A stretch of DNA of 22,494 nt from Spirogloea muscicola (Eukaryota; Streptophyta; Zygnematophyceae; Spirogloeales; Spirogloeaceae). Made by a program: the position numbers and the translations under genes. Shown here one piece after another: positions 7,996-17,190 of this stretch. The stretch spans positions 85,279 through 107,772 of the forward strand of contig WELB01000117.1 of assembly GCA_009602725.1 (NCBI GenBank). Reading direction: 5' to 3'. The notes under the pieces were generated by a model. It did no database searches, was not told the origin of the DNA, and saw only the letters and a list, made by a program, of their open reading frames with translations. The stretch's first letter is position 1. Every line of letters begins with the position of its first letter.

Positions 7996-8697
7996 TCAGT
8001 AACCACGGGTCAAAATATAAAGGTCGCTGATCGATGCATGAAAACTAGATGTTAAATACGAAGCCCTTCTGCCACCAACTAGAGCTCGCCCAGCTTTCTG
8101 GTGCAAGGCATTAGCTTGAGCACGCTGCAAACAGGCCGAAACTCGTCGTCGCAAGAACGACAGATATGCAGCTGGCAAGCCCATCTCAGCCGGAAACACA
8201 TCTGCACGTCGTGAGTAGCCAGTTGGCAATGTTTTGAGGGAAGGTGTGGAAACGAGAACCCAGACAGCCAAAGATATCGATTGCCGCTGGCAGGAGCTGA
8301 TCGCATTGGGGGTAATCGGAGTAGTGCTGCATCTTTCTTTGTTCTGCACCGCCCACTGCGTGACCAGCGATGTGTGTCGATGCTGGACCTTTATACGCCT
8401 CCGTAACAACGTCGGACCAGGGCCCGTGGTCCTCCACCAGGTTCCACGCCCACAATGTCAAATGTGCGGCGATGATGACGTCCCTGGGCGTCCGTGGTGA
8501 TAGGCATGATATTGTTGACTTCCACGACCACACAGTAGCTGGCGTCGCGCATCAAGCCCGCCAGGGCATCGCGAAGGAGGTTTTGGATGCCCACCACTTC
8601 TGGTCCAGTGGGACATCTCAGCATGTGAGTGGCGAGCTCAGCACCCTCTGCACGCAAGCCGATAAGAGATGGCGGTGGCTGTGAGAGGCCAGCCCAG
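7996..8697 (-). mobile_element. LINE ORF C-terminal half with frameshifts (copy F)
   Basis: Read on the minus strand the hairpin core (8697-8677) is followed within about 30 bases by the ORF at the zinc-knuckle region: ELATHMLRC, then LLRDALAGLM, then RRTFDIVGVEPGGGP. A frame change leads to SDVVTEAYKGP ... LLPAAIDIFGCLGSR. A second change leads to FLRRRVSACLQRAQANALHQ, then KAGRAL, and the end ISDLYILTRGY with TGA at 7996-7998. The order matches copy A and then copies B/E, so together they define the C-terminal half of the ORF. Two frame changes show it is inactive. Confidence 0.7.
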
Positions 8698-8749
8698 AAA
8701 GAGATTGAACAAAGAGGAAGTGAGTGTATTGAATATTGTAGCGGCATGT

Positions 8750-9192
8750 ACTAATAGAGATCAGGACTCTGTAGTAACTCTCACCACTAACAGTCAGTCG
8801 TCAGGACAGCCACGCAAGTAAAGCTGGGCGTGTGGACACGGTTCGCGCTCGAAGCGTGAGCAGCTGGCTATCCCGAACTTTTCCATAGAGCGCTTCAGTG
8901 TTAAAAAGGGCTAAGGATAAGTTGTGTATACCATCATGGATAGCCACCTGCTGCTACACCGACGCAGCAGCCTGCTTCTGTGACCTGAGCACGGTTGCAA
9001 GGCGCCCGTCGCCGCCATGGCAACTCTCTCTGCGACAGTGACAGCGATGGCAAGGAGGAGGAGGAGCGCACACCCGCTGAGCAAGCTGGCGGCTTGTCCC
9101 GCGGGCCTGCAATCTGAAGTCTTGTGAAATCTTGTTGACCTTGCCAGTGCCAGCTTACTTGGCTCCAGATTCTGCGCTGGGCTCGTGAAGCC
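8750..9192 (+). promoter_or_regulatory. Upstream region of the D27 gene
   Basis: This holds no recognised gene or LINE motif. It is presumed to contain the 5' UTR and promoter of the D27 gene. No clear TATA box is present. Minus-strand open frames here overlap the D27 first exon and carry no motif. Confidence 0.3.
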
Positions 9193-10903
9193 ATGTTGCC
9201 GCGGGTGAGGTCCGCAGCCATGCCGCAGTGTCTGCCGCCTGCGGCTGCAGCGGTTGTTCAGCGTCACCTCAGCAGCGCGCTGGTCAGGAGCAGCACTTTC
9301 GCTGCGGAGGGCGCCGCAGCCACTTCTACTCGCCCCAAGGGTTCGCCAGCACCTGCCGGAAGGGCAGGCGCTGGAGCACCGGTGCCCGCCCGACGGCAGT
9401 GCAGCGCAATGGCATCAAGCTCAAGACCTGCCGCGGAGGTCGCACCGCCAGCAGCGCAGGCCGCCACGGTGTACCAACCGGGCTTGCTGGACGACATCTT
9501 CCTCGCACTTTTCCGGAGGAAGATGGTAAAGGTGAGCGGGAGACGCCTCTGATGCAGCCATTGCTGCCCTTCCACAAGTCCTTGTGCCAGCAGCCAGGCC
9601 GAGTGACCAAGACATGGCACTTGATTGTGTGACAGAGCAAGTGGGCTGTGGCAGGAAGTGGGCTGGGACTCGGGGCGCCCAGGATATGACGGTCTTGTGG
9701 ATGTGGCCCGCCGTCTCCTGGCCAAGCACCGGAGCCGCCTGGACACGGAGGAGGCCACGGTGAGCCGTCAGAGATTGCAACCTTGCCCTCTGATGCTTCT
9801 GGTGGGCCACCAAGATTACTAGGTGACCTTCAAGAACAGCCTGGGCCCACTGCCGAGCAAGTCATTTGTTTGTTTGTTTGTTTGTTGCACATCAGCACGT
9901 TGCAAGCGGCAGCTTACTGTTCTGCCATGTTGAGCGCAGGTGCGCATCTTGAGGTCCCTGTTTCCACCAGCTCTGCTCCCGCTCTTCAGGCTCCTCATTG
10001 CAAGTCTGGGCGACGGCAAGCCCGCAGCCTGGCTCACGGCTCGTGTCACGCAGGCGACATGCCAATGGCTCATGGGTCCATGCCACATGACGACTGTCGA
10101 GTGGCCAGATGGTAGCCGGCTCAGCAGTGGGGTGAGCGGGCCCCTCGAATGCATGCTGACCTGCCTGTGGGCAGCAATGGCGCTTACTGTCCCAAGACTT
10201 TGCTAGAGAAAGTGCTTGCCATGCCAACTATGTTCAGGGTCATGTCGGCTGCGAAGCAGGTAAAGGTGGAGAAGTGCCGGTACTTGGAGGAGAGCAAGTG
10301 CACAGGCATCTGCATCCATACGTGTAAGCTACCCACGCAGGTCAGGCTCCACATCGCTGCAGATGCCGTCCTCTGTCCTGTGATTCACATGGCATACTGA
10401 CTTTGGTGGAGTAGCACATGCCATGCACGGGCAGCACCAAAGCACACCTTTTAAGCGCCTGACTCGGCAAGTTGCTTCGCAGGAATTCATTAGCAGGGAC
10501 ATGGGAATCGCCCTCTCCATGGAGCCCAACTTTGAGGATTACAGCTGCGAGGTCAGCAGGACAGTCCCACAGACATTTTGAGGAATTCAGATGTGATGTG
10601 ATTAGAATCCACCAAAATCATCACTTTTCTCGGTCGCTAATCAACTGCAGCTCTTGTCAAAAGTCCACATAGAAAGTGTTAGTCCTCAATTCTGACATTT
10701 AGAGCCGGCACACGGTCTTCACTTAGAGAGCCACCTGTCTTCTTATGACTGTGCAGTTCAAGTTTGGCATCCCGGCTCGGCCACGAGACTTAGATGAAGA
10801 CCTCAAGAAGCCATGCCTCCACGATTGTCCCAATGCAGCACTCTCGAAATCATCCCCTTCGTTCCTTCTTGCTCCTTGCCCCCAACTTAATGTTACTGAA
10901 TGA
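9193..10903 (+). CDS. D27: D27-like beta-carotene isomerase, plastid, six exons, complete
   Basis: D27 proteins are plastid iron-containing isomerases of carotenoids (9-cis/all-trans beta-carotene in the strigolactone branch of land plants; the algal role is less clear). Exons 9193-9531, 9655-9759, 9940-10131, 10260-10340, 10483-10551 and 10757-10903 sum to 933 nt (310 residues). All five introns are GT..AG and phase 0. Residues 1-90 are Ala/Ser/Arg-rich like a plastid transit peptide. The family domain starts at YQPGLLDDIFLALFRRKM (94-111), then EVGWDSGRPGYDGL (114-127). The Cys-rich core is residues 218-239 (KCRYLEESKCTGICIHTCK then LPTQ). MEPNFEDYSC is at 252-261, FKFGIPARP at 263-271 and C-x3-C at 282-286. 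The start is the first ATG of the open exon (GAAGCCATG). The C-terminal tail after residue 290 is unremarkable. Intron 2 carries a (TTTG)n microsatellite. Family assignment is strong. Confidence 0.92.
9865..9886 (+). repeat. (TTTG)n microsatellite in D27 intron 2
   Basis: Five consecutive TTTG-type units lie within the second intron. Confidence 0.8.
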
Positions 10904-11771
10904 GTAGTCTTGTGCAGGATTACGATTGTGCTGTTTATACCTGAGACTGAAGTGGCTCTCTTAAGATTGAAAGTCATTCATTGAGGGCAAGGAAAACAGT
11001 TCCGATCTGCAGGCGCTACACTGGTGATGCGTCTTTCTCAGTGACATTGAGCCAGTCAACAAGCTGTGGTGGGCGCATAGTAATTTGGTACATGGCATGT
11101 GATTGAGCAGGTCCCTGTACAGCACGCAGAGCTGCAAAACGTCCCAAGGTGGCCAATCAGGGGGCTCTATTCCTTGGCGGTGCATGCTCGTGCAGGCCGC
11201 AAAAGTGGTACAAGCATTCATCACTTGATGGCACAAAATGGTGTCTGCACAATAAGCAGCTCGCAAGACCCGAAGGCAGAAGCAAGATACTCTCACAAAG
11301 CTGGCTAGCCCTAGCCAAAGCATGTCAGTCTGCTTTGGTGTACATAAATTGGACACGTTGGTGATCCTCTTTGCTTGCATCGGTGTAGATGTTGTTGTGA
11401 AAAAATGGACTGGACACACGGGTCGGACACAGTCAGCTGAGGCAGGACACCTCTATCGAGGTTGGACTGCTGCACATTTATGAGGCTCTGTAAAAGAGGA
11501 AAAGACGTGGCATTGTGTATTCCTGACGCTGAAGGTCCCAGCTGGACATCCTCGTGTCACCTTCAAGGGCTGGTTCAGGATATCGCGTTGTGCTAGTGTC
11601 ACCAGGCGTGAAGTGGTTCTCACAGTCGCTCTCAGCGAGCATGGCCCACCTGCAGACGCCAGCGGTTACTGTGGTGTAAAAGGTGTCGAAGACTGGCAGC
11701 CACCAGGTGTCCCGATTGCCAAAATGGGTGCAATCCAGCCTGGGGGTGTCGGTTTGAAGATGACTTTGCAG
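10904..11771 (+). other. Region between D27 and the first DUF3419 exon
   Basis: An upstream exon for the DUF3419 gene is expected here, but no SAM-binding motif I or D-x-N-x-x-Q motif was found in the plus-strand frames. Two minus-strand open frames (10961-11419 and 11478-11795) and a plus-strand frame starting at 11613 have no recognisable domain. The last residues of the 11613 frame run into the exon at 11772, so the exon may begin earlier than marked. Confidence 0.3.
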
Positions 11772-13692
11772 AGCTTCTGGGACGCACTCGTTCAAAAGAA
11801 TATTGCCTATGGTGCCTCGACATGCTCGCCATTGGAGAAAATGTACAGCATCATCAGGAAGAATCTGAGTGGCAACGGCTTCGACATGGATGCGCTGCTG
11901 CGGAAGGACTAAGCTGGCTTCATCGCGGGGGCTGTGGCCAGGGGCTGGGGCTCCTCACGTGAGGCGATTGATGAAGCTCTGATTGCATGCCAGCCGGATG
12001 ACATCTTCTATAACTCCTTTCAAGTGAGCGGGCGAATCAGCACTGCTACCTGCTTTTGCTTGCGCGAAATCATTTGTCTATGGGCACCAGCAACTGAAGA
12101 CATTGTTGATTGCTCTTGGTAGCCGCGCTAGACTCTCCATTGCATAAGCCAGCACTGAAGAGCATCTCTACATCTCTTACCGCCCTGCTTCCGAATCCAG
12201 CTTGATGTTTATGCACAGGTCATTTTCAGGATAATCGGTATAAGCTTATTGCGCCTTAAGCTCGCTTCTGCTGCTTTTGGATGAATCTTCATTATCATCA
12301 CAGCTCGTCACCCTGACAAGACGCATCGTTTCCTCTCATGTATTGCATCAGCTGGGCCGAATGCCGCCCCAGCTGCTGGAGTTTTACGAGCGCAAGAAGG
12401 ACGCTTTTAGAGCCATTTTTGCAGGCGAGCGCCCTCCCGCAGCTGTCAAACATCTCCTTTCAAGTTCCATGCATGTGCATTGAGTCATGAAACAAATTGC
12501 CCAGCATCTGATTCCACATCTCACTTGCTGTGTTTCACGACCAGGTGTGATGAAGCAACTGGAGGAAGACCCAGAGAAGTTCGAGGACAACTTCATCATG
12601 AGTGTTCAATACAAAGGGTCCATGCCAACAAATGACGCCTCTTCAAGCTTGCCACTGTATTTTAGCAACGAGGGGATCAAGGCAAGCAACAAGTTGTTTC
12701 CTTCCATCACTTCTGCTCACAACAGATTCATGGCTGCATTGACTGTGTATCTCAGTTGACCTATTTCTTTACTTTCCGTATTAACAAATAATCTGTTGCA
12801 TGTATGTCGCTAAATCTCCGCAATGATGACACATTCTCAACATCCTGATGGAGGAAGTGTTACTCCTCATTTACCAAAGGAGTCGTCTACAATTGCAGAC
12901 CTTGAAAGCAGAGTCCCCCCCCAGCTTACGCGTACACGTCGGGAACGTGGTCGACCTCGCCACCATTTTAGCAGACAAGGTGAGAAGCCTTATGCTTGCA
13001 GCAGACTCAGCATGCTCGGTTTCTCTTCAGTCCTTTCGAATCATCTCTTGCTCACCTGATCAACAGGGAAAATTGGCACTCGGAGGTGTCTTCTTTAGCT
13101 TGCTAATTCAAGCTTTAGATCACATCTAGGGAGATTGTGGTAAATGTAGCTGCCCATCTCCAGCAATAGCGAACAACACAGGAGGCTTGCGGAGACATGA
13201 ATCATGTGTACCACCTGATTGTTGCAATGTGAACAGGCCGGGACGGGCTTTGATTTGATATCTTTGTCCAACATTGGTGACTGGCTGGACGAGGAGAAGC
13301 TCACGAGCTCCATACAAAGCATCGAAGCTGCCCTAGCTCCTGGAGGTGATGCAAGCACATTAAGCCTCAACATGCACATGATATCAGTCAACAATGCCTT
13401 GAAAGAAAGAAAAAGATGTTCACAAGCCTACCACTAATGAAGGTGCCCGGTGAGTAGAGAGTGCTTGCATGTAGCCTTGATGACAAGGATGATATTTCCA
13501 ACAAAGCTATTGGCCGCTGGGTATTGGACAGGCTTGCTCCTCCACCGAAGAGCTCTTGGCAACCAGCGGCGGAGCTTTGAGGGGGTCCTTGACATTGATG
13601 AGGAACTGGTCTCAAGGCTTCCATTCGAAGACCACAGTCATTTCTTCTGGGGCCGCCCAGAGTCTGTCTTTGCGGGAAGCAAGCCAAGCTAA
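11772..13692 (+). pseudogene. DUF3419 (BtaA-like aminocarboxypropyltransferase) gene, N-terminus not found, in-frame TAA
   Basis: DUF3419/BtaA-like enzymes use SAM to build betaine-lipid head groups on membranes. Recognisable exons: 11772-12023 (SFWDALVQKNIAYG ... SPLEKMYSIIRKNLSGNG, ... DDIFYNSFQ), 12304 to about 12450 (LTRRIVSSHVLHQLGRMP), 12545 to about 12710 (NFIMSVQYKGSMP ... LPLYFSNEGIKAS), 12899-12979, 13237-13345 (FDLISLSNIGDWLDEEKL ... ALAPGG) and 13532-13692 (LLLHRRALGN ... DEELVSRLPFEDHSHFFWG, TAA stop). The late order, an LSN-x-x-DWL strand motif, PGG and a final DxSxFF, matches the family C-terminal half. The 12979/13237 and 13345/13532 junctions are in phase. Problems: TAA at 11910-11912 inside the first exon (KD-stop-AGF), no N-terminal SAM-binding half in the 868 bases down from D27, and unclear borders around 12450 and 12710. 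It is either a decaying gene, a sequencing error plus a missed exon, or a gene using a non-standard stop. Confidence 0.6.
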
Positions 13693-14240
13693 CTTAAGCG
13701 GCTGCCACCAGTATACTGCAAGAAGCCTTTATGCAAGGGCCAATTTACGATTTGTACACCTTTTTCCTTTTTATAAAGCTGGCAGTCACACTCACAGCCA
13801 AAGCCTCGATGGAGTAGCCACTTGCCCATGTTTTCCTTGACTTATATTGTGCATTTGTTTCTCATGGCCTTCCACGGCAGTTCCTTTGGAAATGCTTTGA
13901 ATAAAGCATTTCCTCTGTTTTCAGAGTCTTTGCGGGTCTTGTTGCCTCCTCATGGTATGTCTCCGCTTACATTGGACACTGTCACAAATTCGCAGAGAAT
14001 GCACGCGCCAGGCTGCAAGTAATTTGCCCCTTGATTGTATCATCCACCTGGCAATAGAATACCAGAACGTTATCCACTTGTCTGCGTCAGGAGGCCCGGC
14101 ACTTTTGCTGTCGAAACTGCACAGGGTATCTAGGTACACAGCTCATCTGCATGAGGGTTAATTGGCGTAGGGTCATGGAAGGGATGACGTGAGACGTGCG
14201 AACCTCAAGGAAGTTTGAGCGTGGGACGGCACTAGCGCCC
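13693..14240 (+). other. 3' flank of the DUF3419 gene, no gene seen
   Basis: This stretch contains short open frames without motifs. It also holds a perfect 11-bp hairpin with AATAAA (listed separately). No LINE motif was found until about 14250. Confidence 0.4.
13888..13913 (+). terminator. Perfect 11-bp hairpin containing AATAAA
   Basis: The left arm is GGAAATGCTTT (13888-13898), the loop GAAT (13899-13902) and the right arm AAAGCATTTCC (13903-13913). AATAAA spans the loop and right arm. It lies 196 bases downstream of the DUF3419 stop and could be a 3'-end signal. AATAAA is not the usual algal signal, so function is uncertain. Confidence 0.35.
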
Positions 14241-14249
14241 AACATAGCG

Positions 14250-14940
14250 ATTGGTTTAGCACCGGCCGCCGATCAACGGCCTGACGGGCAAGCCGCTGAA
14301 GGAGATCCAGCCAGCGGCTGCCGAAAGCACCGTGGACATCCATCGCTAGGGTGTAAATTCATCACCACCCGGGTGATCGGCATACTTTCGCTCCTTGCCC
14401 CGGGCCGCGAGGCTGACCGCGTGGCCCTGCAAACGACGCCGGCCTGGTGGAATTGGCGGAGTCGAAGCAGTCAGTTGTCACCACGTCGGCGATGATGCGG
14501 GGACCGCCGCAGGGCGGGATGGCGACCAGGTCGGCGCGCCGTATATGGGGCTGGCCATCCAGCTGGATGGGCATCACTGAAGAGTTCTCCACAGCCACCT
14601 TGAAGCCCGCCACCCTGCATACCATCTCGCAGGAGATCGTGGGAAGCGGTCCGCTCGCCCCCGTGCACGCAATGGAGCAGATGCGCAACCAGCTCCGCAG
14701 GGTCGGCGTGACGGGCACCACACTCGCACTGAGTGACGCCTACGAGGCAGGGAGGGAGGAGGCCCAAGAGCCGGTGGACCGCCGTCCTAAAGACTTCGTC
14801 GGGCATGGTGAGCGCCTCAAAGAGTGGGAGCGCTGATAGCCACGCCGCTGCCCCAGGGGAAGGGATAAGCGCGGCCGAATTGACGGGTGGCTGGGAGAAG
14901 CCAGCCCAAAAGGAATGGACAAGGTCAAAAGGAGCCGAAT
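14250..14940 (-). mobile_element. LINE ORF C-terminal region with frameshifts (copy I)
   Basis: On the minus strand the module (TTCGGCTCCTTTTGACC, TTGTCCATTCC, core 14907-14889) is followed by AWLSALPLFEALTMPDEVF and RTAVHRLLGL. Next come the zinc knuckle CECGARHADPAELVAHLLHC and GGERTASHDLLRDGM. A frame change leads to VENSSVMPI ... RRADLVAIPPCGGPRIIADV. Another frame change near 14350 (a single-base loss at CCCTAGCG) leads to AMDVHGAFGSRWLDLLQRLA. It parallels copy A over most of its length. It is broken by at least two frame changes. Confidence 0.7.
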
Positions 14941-14993
14941 GGCGCAGAAAGCAGGGGACTAAGTGCTAAGACGACAAGGAGGCTCTCTTTTCT

Positions 14994-15110
14994 GGGCTGG
15001 CTGTTAGTAGTTAGTAGCTGCTTTGTTTCTTCTTGTGTGCTTCTTTCTTAGTGCTTCGCCTTACTGCTTCGCCTATCCTCAATGGGCGAGCTCATTCTCC
15101 GTAACGAGGA
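14994..15110 (+). repeat. LINE 3' UTR segment, plus orientation
   Basis: GGGCTGGCTG, then TAGTAGCTGCTTTGTTTCTT, TTCTTAGTGCTTCGCC and CCTATCCTCAATGGGCGAGC match the 3' UTR after the stop in the copy at 21691. It meets oppositely oriented LINE sequence (15120-15472) tail to tail. Confidence 0.55.
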
Positions 15111-15119
15111 GAGCTCTTT

Positions 15120-15472
15120 CTCAGTAACCTCTAGTCAGCAAGTGCAGGTCCGAATAGCTAGAGGGCGCGGGGAAGAAGAAGTGGCACTCCCAATGGGGGC
15201 AAGGGCTGCGAAAAGCCAGCCCAAAAAGAATTCACAGAGGTTCAGAGGGGCCTAAGAGCGGTGAGCAGCTACAAAGGGGCCTGAGGATGCAATGGTAATA
15301 CAGGGGGAGGATGGATCACTCAGTAAGTACGAGTGAGGAGCCTCAGATCCGACAGACTAGCGGCCGGGAAGCTATCACCCTGACGAAAGCCAGAGCCCGC
15401 AGCGAGAGCACGGCCAGCTCGCAGATGCAGAGCGTGGGCCATGGACCGCTGCAGGGATACAGAGAGGCGCAT
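15120..15472 (-). mobile_element. LINE ORF C-terminus with intact end and 3'-UTR module (copy E)
   Basis: On the minus strand the last 51 codons are open from ATG at 15472 to TGA at 15322-15320: MRLSVSLQRSMAHALHL, RAGRALAAGSGF, then SLSDLRLLTRTY. Downstream come AGGCCCCTCTGAACC, then TTCTTTTTGGGCTGGC with the core at 15222-15203, CCCCCATTGGGAGTGCC, and a second ORF end (LLTRGY, near 15145-15120). It shows directly that the hairpin module lies in the LINE 3' UTR. Confidence 0.7.
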
Positions 15473-15692
15473 CCGATCTCAGGCTATTGTCCTACTGCTG
15501 TTAAGTGGGCGCGCTTGACTGATCATTGCTGCTGCGCTGTCTCATTTTTGTAAAAGTAAGCCCCAGCTGATGTTATGCAGGATGGCCGCCTATCAGCCAC
15601 AGCTCTTCGTACAGAAGCACTTCTACCCTTTCAATGGGGGCTTAGAGACTCATGCCCGTCACACCTCCATGAATTTGCATGTGATATGTTCT

Positions 15693-15996
15693 GGGCTGGC
15701 CATGCACAGCCTCTTGAGCACTTCACGCTCGGTGGCTCGAGCTCCTGCACTGGCTAGCGCGCAGCGCGGTCTCCCAACCTCACCAAGGGGAGCAGGCTGA
15801 CTTGAAGGCAGCTGGCTCTCGCGTCCAGGTGTATCGCATGCGCCTGTCAAAATCGCTGCAGCCGTCGATGGCACACGCATTGCATCTACGTGCCGGTCGC
15901 GCTTTGGCTGCAGCCTCTGGTCATAGACATGGGACTTCTTCCCGGAGACTATTTTCTCTGACCTGCGGCTGCTCACCAGAGGATGTTGAGCACTCA
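15693..15996 (+). mobile_element. LINE ORF C-terminus joined to a module (copy C)
   Basis: The core GGGCTGGCCATGCACAGCC (15693-15711) is followed by a frame reading ARSAVSQPHQGEQADLKAAG, then SRVQVYRMRLSKSLQPSM and AHALHLRAGRALAAASG. The same order is seen joined across copies A and E. The end is SDLRLLTRGC with small indels near 15960-15996. Confidence 0.65.
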
Positions 15997-16019
15997 GTGA
16001 CCACTTGAGTCTCTGTGTG

Positions 16020-16085
16020 CTTCACCGAAGGGTGTTTGGCCCCGTCTTTCCTTGGGCTGACCAGTTATAGCCATCGCCTTGTCCT
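16020..16085 (+). repeat. Hairpin module
   Basis: The order GTTTGGCCCCGTCTTTCC, then GGGCTGACCAGTTATAGCC (16054-16072) and ATCGCCTTG follows the end of copy C, as expected of its 3' UTR. Confidence 0.5.
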
Positions 16086-16159
16086 TCAGTAGCCTTTCTT
16101 TTTCCAATCTCTTGCTCTTCCACTGCCTTTTCTGTAAGCCTTCAAGCTGGTGCAGGCCC

Positions 16160-16545
16160 AGGGCAGACTGGGGACTGACACATTCACGAAATGAGGGTGA
16201 CCATGAACCTAATAGGGTAGAGGTGGTTGACCTGCCACATGTATCACACAGTATTCAGCTTTGAACTGTCAATTNACAGCTGGAGAAGCGTCCGGAATGC
16301 TTCAGGGCTGATTTTGAAAGCGTTGTGGATTGCGTGTGTGGTGAGCCAATCCGTTGCCCCAGGCGTTGCGAGCGATGTGAGACGTGCCAGACTCCTTGGA
16401 TTGGTCTTGATATCCGGCATCGTCCTCAACGCCTTGCGACGCTCGTCCTCAACTGCCGCAACGAGTCTGGCCTGTGCCGCTTTGTCTGGTGCTTGAGCAA
16501 GCGCTGAGGATAGGGGCTGGGAGAAGCCAGCCCAAGAAGATTCCG
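16160..16545 (-). mobile_element. LINE fragment covering the pre-zinc-knuckle region (copy M), contains one N
   Basis: On the minus strand the module core (16533-16513, GGGCTGG stem, CTTCTC loop, CCAGCCC stem) and CTATCCTCAGCG are followed by an open frame: LAQAPDKAAQARLVAAVEDE, RRKALRTMPDIK, ARLTSLATPGATDWLTTHAI, then ISPEAFRTLLQL. This parallels the AWLSALP...PDEVFRTAVHRLLGL segment of copy I. After an undetermined base at 16275 the frame changes to LCDTCGRSTTS...FREC, a zinc-knuckle-like piece. Its sequence differs from the other copies, so it may be a second LINE subfamily carrying the same module. Confidence 0.5.
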
Positions 16546-16549
16546 TGTT

Positions 16550-17190
16550 TTGGAAACAAACGAAGATAAGAATGAAGGCGGCGGCTGGTCACCTCGTCAC
16601 CTGCTCGTGAGCTTGCCAGCCGAGGCGGGCCCCCTGCGACGCGGCCGCCGCCGCCCCGAACTTGCCGCTGGTGGGGCGGGCCAGCTCAGGCGTTCGCCGT
16701 CGCAGTGCCGCGGCTCCATTGCCGCCTCGAGGCTTCTCAGGCAGCCGCGGCGGCCTGGCCGAGCGAGGGCCTCGCAGCCCGGCCGTGAGGCTCCTCCGAG
16801 CGGGCCGGCAAGCAGGAGCTGGGGCTTTGGCACTGCGCGGCACCAGCCGGTGTGCAAGTCGGCACTCTTGGTGGCGACTTGTCAGTCCTCGACGCGGGCG
16901 CCGCACAGCCTGAGCGCCGCCCTTTCCGCCGCCTCGGGCGGACTGAGCCGCAGACGACACCCGCTCGGCGGGCAGAAGCCTGTAGCCAGGACGTGTGCGG
17001 GTTTGTCGAGCAGAGCGGAGGCTGCAGCACCGTCTCGCAGCAGGCCACTGCTGGGCAAGCTCGCCAGGGGGCCTGAGCTGCGGCTGCTTGAGCTTCTGGA
17101 AAGCGGCTGGCGCGTCAGCTTCTCCATCTATATTGTGGTGGAGGCAAGCGGGAGGCCCTGGGTGGAGCTGGACGAGGCACAGCCTCAGGA
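16550..17190 (+). promoter_or_regulatory. GC-rich region upstream of the APE1L gene
   Basis: This 640-base GC-rich block has open frames on both strands that are Arg/Ala/Pro-rich with no motif, as expected by chance at this composition. It probably holds the promoter and 5' UTR of the APE1L gene. One plus-strand frame without an ATG stays open until a TGA that overlaps the APE1L ATG (ATGA at 17191-17194). Confidence 0.4.

Noticed and set aside
11478-11795. Minus-strand open frame of 105 codons
   Set aside because: It overlaps the DUF3419 exon on the opposite strand and has no recognisable motif.
14250-14940. TAG near 14350 as evidence of a non-standard genetic code
   Set aside because: Comparison with copy A shows a one-base loss (CCC TTG GCG against CCC TA GCG), so it is a frameshift in a dead LINE copy.
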